DNA of 6,467 nucleotides from JANQIO01 sp036351375 (GCA_036351375.1 JAZBOY010000120.1:1-6467); one strand, 5' to 3'. Positions 1 through 5,684 are shown, counted from the first letter of the stretch. Translations and numbers: made by a program. The notes: generated by a model not told the origin, from the sequence alone.

Positions 1-801
1 CTCGGCAGCTTCCTTGAGGCGCTGCAGGGCCAGCGGGTCGTTATGCAGGTCAATGCCCTGCTCTTTCTTGAACTCCGCTGCCAGGTACTCGATCAGCCTG
101 AGGTCGAAGTCTTCACCCCCCAGGAACGTGTCACCATTGGTAGACAGCACTTCAAACTGGTGCTCACCGTCGACTTCGGCAATCTCGATGACGGAGATGT
201 CGAAAGTACCACCGCCGAGGTCGTACACAGCGATAGTCTTGTCACCCTTGGACTTGTCCATGCCATAGGCGAGTGCGGCCGCGGTAGGCTCGTTGATGAT
301 GCGCTTCACTTCCAGGCCGGCGATCTTGCCGGCGTCCTTGGTGGCCTGGCGCTGGGAATCGTTGAAATAGGCCGGCACGGTGATCACCGCTTCGGTCACC
401 GGCTCGCCAAGGTACTCCTCGGCGGTCTTCTTCATCTTCATCAACACCTGCGCAGACACCTGCGGGGGCGCCATCTTGTCGCCCTTCACTTCCACCCAGG
501 CATCACCGTTGTCGGCTTCCACGATCTTGTAGGGCACCATGCTGATGTCCTTCTGGACTACGTCGTCCTTGAACTTGCGGCCGACCAGACGCTTGACCGC
601 GAACAGGGTGTTGGTGGGGTTGGTTACCGCCTGCCGCTTGGCAGACTGGCCCACCAGGATTTCGTTGTCCTCGGTATAAGCGACGATGGAGGGCGTCGTG
701 CGATCACCTTCCGCGTTCTCAATTACCTTGGTCTTGTCGCCATCCAGCACGGCCACACAGGAGTTGGTCGTACCGAGGTCGATGCCAATAATCTTGCCCA
801 T
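1..801 (-). CDS. dnaK: Molecular chaperone DnaK (Hsp70), N-terminal part, cut by window edge
   Basis: DnaK is the cytosolic ATP-driven Hsp70 chaperone that binds exposed hydrophobic segments; DnaJ stimulates its ATPase and GrpE exchanges its nucleotide. The 267 visible residues are nearly all of the actin-like nucleotide-binding domain. They begin MGKIIGIDLGTTNSC (phosphate-1 loop, D8). K70, E171 in NEPTAAALAYG, and T199 and D201 in DLGGGTFDIS are all in place and fall at the E. coli numbering. The linker and substrate-binding domain lie beyond position 1. The ATG at 801-799 has a GGAG ribosome binding site at 809-812 with a 7-nt spacer. grpE lies 114 bp upstream on the same strand, so the two are probably co-transcribed from the sigma-32-type promoter before grpE. 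Nothing is anomalous in the visible part. Confidence 0.98.
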   Translation of the reverse strand, partial: MGKIIGIDLGTTNSCVAVLDGDKTKVIENAEGDRTTPSIVAYTEDNEILVGQSAKRQAVTNPTNTLFAVKRLVGRKFKDDVVQKDISMVPYKIVEADNGDAWVEVKGDKMAPPQVSAQVLMKMKKTAEEYLGEPVTEAVITVPAYFNDSQRQATKDAGKIAGLEVKRIINEPTAAALAYGMDKSKGDKTIAVYDLGGGTFDISVIEIAEVDGEHQFEVLSTNGDTFLGGEDFDLRLIEYLAAEFKKEQGIDLHNDPLALQRLKEAAE

Positions 802-879
802 TGTATCTCTCCAGGTATGCGGTCACTGACTTTCAAGTATCCAGCACCGCGTATTTTTCAGAACTGATATCTATATTTG

Positions 880-906
880 GCCCCCAACCACACAATTCAA
901 GGGGGC
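880..906 (-). other. GC-rich hairpin between grpE and dnaK
   Basis: GCCCCC (880-885) and GGGGGC (901-906) are perfect complements separated by 15 nt. The hairpin begins 9 nt after the grpE stop codon in the direction of transcription. No T-tract follows on the minus strand, so it does not look like an intrinsic terminator. It could be an mRNA processing or stabilising element that separates grpE and dnaK messages, or chance. The function is inference. Confidence 0.4.
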
Positions 907-915
907 TTTGCATTT

Positions 916-1548
916 CTATTCGGGTGCCTTGCTGACCACCACCATGGCCGGGCGCAGCAGCCTGCCATTCAGCGTGTAGCCCTGCTGCATCACGTCCATC
1001 ACCGTGTTCGGTTCCAGGTCCGGGTTCGGCACCATGGTCATGGCCTGGTGCAGCTGCGGGTCGAAGGGCTCACCGGCCGGATCGACCACCTCGATGCCGT
1101 TCTTTTTCAGTACGTCCAGCAGGCTGCGGAGGGTCAGGTCGACGCCCTCGGTAATGGCGTCAACGCCCTCGGTCTCGGAGGATGCGTCCAGTGCCCGGCG
1201 CAGGTTATCCACCACCGGCAGCAGGTCGCTGGCAAAGCGCTCCAGGGCGAACTTGCGGGCCTTCTCCACGTCCTGCTCGGCGCGGCGGCGGGCGTTCTGG
1301 GCCTCGGCCGCAGCACGCAGGGCCGCGTCTTTGGCGGCGTCCAGTTCGTCTTTAAGGTGCTCGACGGTCTGCTCGGCCTCGGCGATATCGTCGGCGGCCT
1401 CTCCGGCATCTGCGGCGGCTTCGCCGGCGGCGTCTGCCGCAGTCTGCTCTTCAACTGCGCCCTCCACCGCGTCAGCCGTACCCGCCGCGGCGGCTTCCGA
1501 CCGCACTTCCTCGTTCTCCAAACCTGCCTCGTGCTGTTCCTTGTTCAC
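916..1548 (-). CDS. grpE: Nucleotide exchange factor GrpE
   Basis: GrpE is the homodimeric cochaperone that releases ADP from DnaK and reopens the chaperone cycle. From the GTG at 1548 the product is 210 aa, close to the family norm of about 200. Residues 1-60 are an Ala/Glu/Asp-rich, probably disordered tail. Residues about 61-100 form the long dimer helix, ending in the typical RRRAEQDVEKARKFALERF stretch. Residues 101-155 are the four-helix-bundle part (DLLPVVDNLRRALD, LTLRSLLDVLKKNGIEVV). Residues 156-210 are the beta-wing that contacts DnaK (PFDPQLHQAM, QQGYTLNGRLLRPAMVVVSK). The frame stays open upstream to a TTG at 1644, but that codon lies inside the -35 element of the promoter and those residues do not look like GrpE. 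GTG 1548 has GGAG at 1559-1562 with a 10-nt spacer and gives VNKEQ, resembling known GrpE N-termini. The exact start is the only uncertain point. Confidence 0.95.
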   Translation of the reverse strand: MNKEQHEAGLENEEVRSEAAAAGTADAVEGAVEEQTAADAAGEAAADAGEAADDIAEAEQTVEHLKDELDAAKDAALRAAAEAQNARRRAEQDVEKARKFALERFASDLLPVVDNLRRALDASSETEGVDAITEGVDLTLRSLLDVLKKNGIEVVDPAGEPFDPQLHQAMTMVPNPDLEPNTVMDVMQQGYTLNGRLLRPAMVVVSKAPE

Positions 1549-1569
1549 CGTGTTGCCGCTCCGATTGCT

Positions 1570-1596
1570 GGATTTTTTCAGGACGCCGAAAAACCC
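1570..1596 (-). other. Possible leader hairpin in the grpE 5' UTR
   Basis: On the minus strand GGGTTTTTC (1596-1588) can pair with GAAAAAATCC (1579-1570) across an 8-nt loop: five consecutive T-A pairs, C-G at the loop, one bulged A, one G-T wobble and two G-C pairs at the base. It falls between the predicted transcription start (about 1611) and the ribosome binding site (1562-1559). An A/U-rich stem in a heat-shock leader suggests temperature-sensitive folding, but the Shine-Dalgarno itself is not inside the stem. Tentative. Confidence 0.3.
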
Positions 1597-1617
1597 TCCG
1601 GCGCCGAACTCCTTCTC

Positions 1618-1645
1618 ATATGGAGGCGGGCCCGGGGATTTCAAG
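1618..1645 (-). promoter_or_regulatory. Sigma-32 (RpoH) type heat-shock promoter for grpE-dnaK
   Basis: On the minus strand there is a perfect -35 element CTTGAAA (1645-1639), a 13-bp spacer, and the -10 element CTCCATAT (1625-1618). The known sigma-32 consensus is CTTGAAA, 11-14 bp, CCCCATNT; only one defined -10 position differs. Transcription should start near 1611, giving a leader of roughly 60 nt before the grpE GTG. It lies in the 132-bp hrcA-grpE gap, so it would drive grpE and dnaK independently of hrcA. Confidence 0.85.
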
Positions 1646-1680
1646 GAAAAACTTACAGGTAAACGAGGCCTGGGCTGAGG

Positions 1681-2727
1681 TCAGGCGTTTTCCGAGCGCA
1701 GGGCTGATGAGAGCAGCTTGGCGGTCACGTCGACAATGGGAATGACCCGCTCGTAGGCCATGCGAGTGGGGCCGATGACCCCCAGCACACCGAGGGTCTC
1801 AGCACCGTCGGTATAGGGTGCGGTAATAACGCTGAAGCCGCCCAGGCCCTCAAAACCGGCCTCTTCACCGATGAAGATCTGGATGCCCTCGGCGCGGGTG
1901 CAGCGCTCCAGCAGGTGCAGCAGATCTTTCTTGCGCTGGAAGGCCTCGAACAACTCCTGCAGCCGCTCCAACTCCTCGGCGGTGGCGCTGCCAATCAGCT
2001 GGCTTTCTCCCGCCACCACGTAGTCTTCCTGCTCTTCCGTATCGCCCTCGAAGGCCTTGCTGGCAAGATCCATGGTGGCCTGCATGTAGGTATCGATGGA
2101 CTGGCGATCGGCCTCCATCTCGTTCACCACCTCGCGCTTCACCTCGTCCAGGCGAGAGCCGGCGAAGCGCTGGTTGACCAGGGCGGTGGCGAGGCGCAGC
2201 TCGTCTTCGTTGTAGTGCCGCTCGGTATAGATGATGCGGTTCTGCACCTCGCGCTCGTTGACCACCATGATCACCAGCACGCGGTTGCCGTCCAGCGGCA
2301 GGAATTCGAGCTGGCGCAGTTGCCCGGAGTTCTGCCGCGGCACGGTCACCAGGCCGGCCTGGGCGGTCACTGTAGAGAGCAGCTGGGAGGCGGATTGCAC
2401 CAGCTCGCGGGAGGGCTTGTCGGGATTGAGCTCCTCGCGCAGATTGGGCAGCGAATCCAGGTCCATGGGCCGTACCTGCAGCAGTGTGTCCACGAACAGG
2501 CGGTAGCCGGCGGAGGTGGGAATGCGCCCCGCGGAGGTGTGGGGCGAGGTCAGGTAGCCGCGCTCCTCGAGGTCCGACATCACGTTGCGCACGGTCGCCG
2601 CCGAAACCGGCAACCCCGCCTCTTCGAGCAGGGTTTTGGAGCCCACGGGCTGACCGTCACGGATATGCCGCTCTATCAGGGTCTTGAGCAGGATGCTGGC
2701 GCGTTCAGACAGTACCGGGCTGGTCAT
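1681..2727 (-). CDS. hrcA: Heat-inducible transcription repressor HrcA
   Basis: HrcA represses chaperone operons by binding the CIRCE inverted repeat; its folding depends on GroEL, which couples repression to free chaperone level. The product is 348 aa, normal for the family (about 340-350). Residues 1-75 are the winged-helix DNA-binding domain: LSERASILLKTLIERHIRDG, the recognition helix region SAATVRNVMSDLEERGYL (42-59), and the wing HTSAGRIPT (63-71). The middle and C-terminal parts are the GAF-like dimerisation region, ending with the typical TDGAETLGVLGVIGPTRMAYERVIPIVD. The start ATG at 2727-2725 gives MTSPVLSERA, right for the family; the frame stays open far upstream, but only as antisense of recN. 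No clear Shine-Dalgarno precedes the ATG. No terminator follows the gene, so read-through into grpE is possible. hrcA is patchily distributed in Gammaproteobacteria. Confidence 0.97.
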   Translation of the reverse strand: MTSPVLSERASILLKTLIERHIRDGQPVGSKTLLEEAGLPVSAATVRNVMSDLEERGYLTSPHTSAGRIPTSAGYRLFVDTLLQVRPMDLDSLPNLREELNPDKPSRELVQSASQLLSTVTAQAGLVTVPRQNSGQLRQLEFLPLDGNRVLVIMVVNEREVQNRIIYTERHYNEDELRLATALVNQRFAGSRLDEVKREVVNEMEADRQSIDTYMQATMDLASKAFEGDTEEQEDYVVAGESQLIGSATAEELERLQELFEAFQRKKDLLHLLERCTRAEGIQIFIGEEAGFEGLGGFSVITAPYTDGAETLGVLGVIGPTRMAYERVIPIVDVTAKLLSSALRSENA

Positions 2728-2734
2728 ATTCGCG

Positions 2735-2740
2735 ATTCTA
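2735..2740 (-). promoter_or_regulatory. Candidate -10 element of hrcA
   Basis: The minus strand reads TAGAAT (5 of 6 to TATAAT), ending 7 nt before the hrcA ATG. No good -35 stands 16-18 bp upstream, and no CTTGAAA or CIRCE sequence is present in the 102-bp hrcA-recN gap. If used, it would place the transcript start on or within a base of the ATG, fitting the absence of a ribosome binding site. Weak evidence by itself. Confidence 0.3.
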
Positions 2741-2811
2741 TCAACGCGTTTTACGAAAAAACCATCCCCCACAGCCACGGCGCGCCCTGCATGGTTCCCG
2801 CGATCCCGCAA

Positions 2812-2827
2812 CTGCGGTATAACGCAG
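2812..2827 (+). promoter_or_regulatory. LexA (SOS) box-like dyad overlapping recN -10
   Basis: CTGCGGTATAACGCAG is a perfect 5-bp inverted repeat (CTGCG/CGCAG) with a 6-bp centre. Its CTG-N10-CAG geometry is exactly that of the known gammaproteobacterial LexA box (CTGT-N8-ACAG), but the fourth base of each half is C/G rather than T/A. Inside it, TATAAC (2818-2823) is a 5-of-6 match to a sigma-70 -10 element. recN is a classic LexA-regulated gene and its ATG is 2 bp downstream. A bound repressor would block the promoter. No second box is seen in the gap. Confidence 0.55.
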
Positions 2828-2829
2828 GC

Positions 2830-4494
2830 ATGCTTGCGCACATCCAAATCAACAATTACACCATCGTCGACGAGCTCGACATGGAACTGGCGCCCGGTAT
2901 GACGGTGATCACCGGCGAAACCGGGGCCGGTAAATCCATCATGCTGGATGCCCTGAGCCTGTGCCTTGGCGACCGGGCCGACCCGGCGGCGGTGCGTGCC
3001 GGCTGCGAGCGGGCCGAAGTCACCGCCACCTTCGATGTTTCCGACATTCCCGCCGCCCGGCGCTGGCTGGATGACCGTGAACTGGCCGCCGGTGACGAGT
3101 GCATCCTGCGCCGGGTGATCACCCGCGAGGGCCGCAGCCGCGCCTTTATCAACGGCAATGCCAGCACCCTGCAGGATTGCAGCCAGCTCGGCGCCCTGTT
3201 GATCGACGTGCACAGCCAGCACGCGCACCAGTCCCTGCTGCGCAAAGACACCCAGCGCCACCTGCTGGACGACTACGCTGGCCAGGGCGGCGCCGCCCGG
3301 GAGCTTGAGCAACTGGCCTCTGACTGGCTGCGGCGCCGCCGCGAGCTGGATGAGCTGACCGCGGCGCGGGACGAACAATCGGCACGCTCACAGCTGCTGT
3401 CCTACCAGGTCGAAGAACTGGACAGCCTGGCCTTGAAAGACGGCGAGCTGGAGGCGCTGGAAGCCGAACACAAGCAGCTGGCCAATGCCGAGCAGATTCT
3501 GCAGGCCGCCCAGCAGGCCATGGACCTGTGCGAACACCAGGAAAGCGGCACCCGCTCGGCGCTGGCCCTGGTACAGCACGACGCCATGCAGGGCGACGCC
3601 GTCAACAGCGTGCGCGAGATGCTGGACAGCGCCGCTATCCAGCTACAGGAAGCGCAATCCGAGCTGCGCCGTTACCTCGACCAGGTCGAACTGGATCCGG
3701 GCCGCCTCAAGGATGTCGAGAACCGCCTGGATACCCTGCACGATGTGGCTCGCAAGCATCGGGTGCAGGCGCGAGACCTGGCGGCGCTACACGCGGAGCT
3801 GCGGGAAGAGCTGGACAGCCTGACCGGCAGCGGTGAGCGCATCGAGGAACTGGCCGGCGAGCTGGCGGCCGTCGAGCAGGCCTATCGCGACGCAGCAGAG
3901 AAGCTGAGCAAGGCGCGCAGCAAAGCGGCGGACAAACTCAAGAAACTGGTGGAGAAACAGTTGGCCGAGCTGGCCATGGAACAGTGCCGCTTCCAGGTGG
4001 CCCTGTCGGCCCGCGAGGTGGACAACCCCCACCCCCACGGCATGGAAGACGTGGAATTCCTGATCAGCACCAACCCCGGGCAGGAGCCGCGCTCGCTGGG
4101 CAAGATCGCCTCCGGGGGCGAGCTGTCGCGCATCAGCCTGGCCATCCAGGTGATCTCTGCCAGCGCCAACACGGTGCCGAGCATGGTATTCGACGAGGTG
4201 GACGTGGGCATTGGCGGCGCGGTGGCCGAAGTGGTCGGTCGGCTGCTGAGGGCGATGGCGACGGCCAGCCAGGTGATCTGCGTTACTCACCTGCCGCAGG
4301 TGGCGGCCCAGGGCCAGCAGCACCTGCGGGTCAGCAAGTCTGCCGACAAGAAAGCCGCCCGTGCCGACCTGGCGCGGCTGGATGAGAGTGACAAGGTCGA
4401 AGAGATCGCCCGCATGCTGGGCGGCATCGACATCACCGAGAAAACCCGGGACGCCGCCCGCGAGATGCTATCTATAAAACCGCTCGAGGTGTGA
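2830..4494 (+). CDS. recN: DNA double-strand break repair ATPase RecN
   Basis: RecN is an SMC-like ATPase of recombinational repair that gathers on double-strand breaks and works with RecA to hold sister DNA together. The product is 554 aa (E. coli 553). The N-terminal ATPase half has MLAHIQINNYTIVDEL and the Walker A motif GETGAGKS (29-36). A central coiled coil spans roughly residues 155-380, rich in Glu, Leu, Gln and Arg. The C-terminal half carries the ABC signature SGGELS (428-433), Walker B MVFDEVDVG (D455, E456) and the H-loop THLPQV (H487). The start ATG at 2830 matches the E. coli N-terminus; an in-frame ATG at 2791 would add 13 unrelated residues across the SOS-like dyad. Only GCAGGC precedes the ATG, so the ribosome site is poor and the mRNA may be leaderless. 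The C-terminus ends in KPLEV and lacks the LAA-type end that makes E. coli RecN a ClpXP substrate. Confidence 0.98.
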   Translation: MLAHIQINNYTIVDELDMELAPGMTVITGETGAGKSIMLDALSLCLGDRADPAAVRAGCERAEVTATFDVSDIPAARRWLDDRELAAGDECILRRVITREGRSRAFINGNASTLQDCSQLGALLIDVHSQHAHQSLLRKDTQRHLLDDYAGQGGAARELEQLASDWLRRRRELDELTAARDEQSARSQLLSYQVEELDSLALKDGELEALEAEHKQLANAEQILQAAQQAMDLCEHQESGTRSALALVQHDAMQGDAVNSVREMLDSAAIQLQEAQSELRRYLDQVELDPGRLKDVENRLDTLHDVARKHRVQARDLAALHAELREELDSLTGSGERIEELAGELAAVEQAYRDAAEKLSKARSKAADKLKKLVEKQLAELAMEQCRFQVALSAREVDNPHPHGMEDVEFLISTNPGQEPRSLGKIASGGELSRISLAIQVISASANTVPSMVFDEVDVGIGGAVAEVVGRLLRAMATASQVICVTHLPQVAAQGQQHLRVSKSADKKAARADLARLDESDKVEEIARMLGGIDITEKTRDAAREMLSIKPLEV

Positions 4495-4568
4495 GCCAGG
4501 ACGTAGAACGAGGCGCCAGCCCACCTGCTGTCCCGCTATCAAAGGCCGCCATATCTGAGTCTTAAGGC

Positions 4569-4602
4569 CCACCAGGTAGGCCATCCCGACTATTTCTGGT
4601 GG
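4569..4602. repeat. 7-bp inverted repeat downstream of recN
   Basis: CCACCAG (4569-4575) and CTGGTGG (4596-4602) are perfect complements around a 20-nt loop, in the convergent recN-fur gap. No T-tract follows. It may contribute to transcript ends, but arms this short can occur by chance. The stretch 4495-4568 before it shows nothing recognisable. Confidence 0.3.
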
Positions 4603-4612
4603 CACGAAGCTA

Positions 4613-4656
4613 GTCATTGCCGCAGACCCTGTCATTCCCGCGAAAGCGGGAATGAC
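4613..4656. repeat. Dispersed palindromic repeat (GTCATTCCCGC family) between recN and fur
   Basis: GTCATTCCCGC (4631-4641), GAAA (4642-4645) and GCGGGAATGAC (4646-4656) form a perfect 11-bp stem with a GNRA tetraloop on the plus strand. A degraded partial copy of one arm (GTCATTGCCGCA, 10 of 12 matching) lies just upstream at 4613-4624. This core is known as a dispersed extragenic repeat in many proteobacteria, related in sequence to the Neisseria dRS3 repeat. It lies between convergent genes, where it could end or stabilise both transcripts, though no U-tract follows on either strand. Family membership rests on memory; other copies cannot be counted here. Confidence 0.75.
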
Positions 4657-4692
4657 GGTTGTCGTGCGAGGCCTGACGGGGGTGGTTCGAGA

Positions 4693-5103
4693 CTACTTTT
4701 TCTTGACGTAGAGGACCAGGGAGTGGTCGACCAGTTCGTAGCCGTGCTCTTCGGCTAGCTGGTGCTGGCGCTTCTCGATCACCGGGTCGACAAATTCGAT
4801 GACGTCGCCGGACTCCATGCACACCATGTGGTCGTGGTGCTCGCCCTTGGCCAGTTCGAATACCGAGTGGCCGGTTTCGAAGTTGTGGCGGGTCACCAGG
4901 CCCGCCGTCTCGAACTGGGTGAGAACCCGGTAGACGGTGGCTAGCCCGACATCCTCCCCCGCATCCAGCAGTGCGCGATAGACGTCTTCTGCGCTCATGT
5001 GCTGGTCTTCTGGGTCTGCGCCTTCGAGGATCTGGAGGATCTTGACCCTGGGTAGCGTGACCTTGAGGCCCGCCTTGCGCAGCTCCTGGTTCTCGGAGGA
5101 CAT
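4693..5103 (-). CDS. fur: Ferric uptake regulator Fur
   Basis: Fur is the dimeric Fe(II)-sensing repressor of iron acquisition genes. The product is 136 aa, like the 134-aa Pseudomonas form. Residues 1-85 are the winged-helix domain (LRKAGLKVTLPRVKILQIL; recognition helix region LATVYRVLTQF at 54-64). The C-terminal dimerisation and metal domain has H89-H90-D91-H92, E103, E110 and H127 as expected metal ligands. The CxxC found in E. coli Fur is C95-M-E-S98 here, so the structural cysteine pair is incomplete; as I recall, Pseudomonas Fur also has a single Cys (C-V-D-T). The protein ends KKK, without the His/Cys-rich tail of enterobacterial Fur. The ATG at 5103 is chosen because MSSENQELRKAGL matches the family; its ribosome site is weak (AGAG). 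No convincing Fur box is seen upstream. bamE diverges 74 bp away. Confidence 0.98.
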   Translation of the reverse strand: MSSENQELRKAGLKVTLPRVKILQILEGADPEDQHMSAEDVYRALLDAGEDVGLATVYRVLTQFETAGLVTRHNFETGHSVFELAKGEHHDHMVCMESGDVIEFVDPVIEKRQHQLAEEHGYELVDHSLVLYVKKK

Positions 5104-5177
5104 GGGTGTATCTCTGTATTCAGTAAAACGGCTGATGTATCATGCCACCCCTTTTCTGGAAGTGAAAGCCGGAGCCC
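5104..5177. promoter_or_regulatory. Divergent fur/bamE promoter region
   Basis: This 74-bp gap must hold both promoters. The best plus-strand -10 for bamE is TATCAT (5138-5143, 5 of 6), without a good -35. It overlaps a small palindrome TGATGTATCA (5133-5142) with 4-bp arms, which reads TGATACATCA on the fur strand. No 19-bp Fur box and no LexA box are visible. The promoter positions are tentative. Confidence 0.4.
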
Positions 5178-5624
5178 ATGCCCGCCCTTTTTCCATACCG
5201 AAGCCGCCCTCAGTCCCGGCCCACCACCCGCGCGCTGACCCTGCTGGCGGCACTTGCGCTGCCCCTGCTGGCAGGCTGCAGCAACTGGGGCTTCCCGGGC
5301 GTGTACCGTATCAACGTGGAGCAGGGCAATATCGTCACCCAGGAAATGGTCGACCAGCTCAAGCCCGGTATGACCCGCCGCCAGGTGCGCTACATCCTGG
5401 GCACGCCGCTGATCGAGGACCCGTTCCACTCAGCCCGCTGGGAGTACATCTACATGCTCCGCAATGGCAACGACACCCTGCGCGAGCAGCGACTGACGGT
5501 GTACTTCGACGGTGACACGCTTTCCAATTTCACCAGCAGCCTGCCGCCCAGCCAACCTGAATCTGAAACCGCTGGTGAACAGGCTGGTGAAGAGGGAGAC
5601 GCGGAAGAAACCGCGGTAGATTGA
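5178..5624 (+). CDS. bamE: Outer membrane assembly lipoprotein BamE (SmpA/OmlA)
   Basis: BamE is a small lipoprotein of the BAM complex that folds beta-barrel proteins into the outer membrane; it contacts BamD and BamA from the periplasm. The 148-aa precursor has a basic n-region with several Arg, a hydrophobic h-region (about 19-31) and the lipobox LLAGC, giving lipidated C34 as mature residue 1. The mature part carries the SmpA/OmlA fold: YRINVEQGNIVTQEMVDQLKPGMTRRQVRYILGTPLIEDPFH, then WEYIYMLRNG and LTVYFDGDTLSNF. E. coli BamE is 113 aa; this one is longer because of a long n-region and an acidic tail of about 28 residues. The tail includes a duplicated 12-bp unit (5571-5582 and 5583-5594, AGEQ/AGEE). 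The ATG at 5178 has GGAG only 3 nt upstream, but I see no better start. It diverges from fur, as in Pseudomonas. Confidence 0.96.
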   Translation: MPALFPYRSRPQSRPTTRALTLLAALALPLLAGCSNWGFPGVYRINVEQGNIVTQEMVDQLKPGMTRRQVRYILGTPLIEDPFHSARWEYIYMLRNGNDTLREQRLTVYFDGDTLSNFTSSLPPSQPESETAGEQAGEEGDAEETAVD

Positions 5625-5628
5625 CGGA

Positions 5629-5670
5629 AGACCTACCCGGCCAGACCTACCCGGCCAGACCTACCCGGCC
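5629..5670. repeat. Three perfect 14-bp tandem repeats
   Basis: The unit AGACCTACCCGGCC occurs three times head to tail without a mismatch (5629-5642, 5643-5656, 5657-5670). It occupies most of the 60-bp gap between the converging ends of bamE and rnfH. The unit length is not a multiple of three and the array lies outside both coding frames. GACC in the last copy can pair with GGTC at 5671-5674 to make a weak stem. Perfect identity suggests recent slippage, so the copy number may vary among strains. Confidence 0.9.
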
Positions 5671-5684
5671 GGTCCACAACTCAC

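Noticed and set aside
802..837. Second sigma-32 promoter before dnaK, from CTTGAAA at 831-837
   Set aside because: No CCCCATNT-like -10 occurs at 11-14 bp; the nearest partial match is only 8 bp away, and the start would fall on the ribosome binding site.
43..867. Long plus-strand open frame opposite dnaK (274 codons)
   Set aside because: It is antisense to a clear dnaK, its protein resembles no family I know, and high-GC codon bias commonly opens such frames.
1549..1644. Extended grpE start at the TTG at 1644
   Set aside because: The codon is part of the sigma-32 -35 element, lies upstream of the predicted transcript start, and the extra residues do not fit GrpE.
1915..2829. Open frame of about 300 codons running into recN from upstream
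   Set aside because: It is antisense to hrcA; RecN homology starts exactly at the ATG at 2830, and the promoter/SOS-like dyad lies just before that ATG.
2728..3378. N-terminal extension of hrcA across recN
   Set aside because: The added residues are antisense of recN; HrcA similarity starts at the ATG at 2727 and the length from there (348 aa) is normal.
3787..4323. Minus-strand 178-codon frame inside recN
   Set aside because: It is antisense of the RecN ATPase motifs; the His/Leu/Gly/Arg-rich composition is the usual shadow of Asp/Glu/Ala-rich high-GC codons.
4610..4822. Minus-strand 70-codon frame containing RFRGND-like residues
   Set aside because: It overlaps the fur C-terminus in another frame, and its tail is only the translation of the palindromic repeat, a common artefact.
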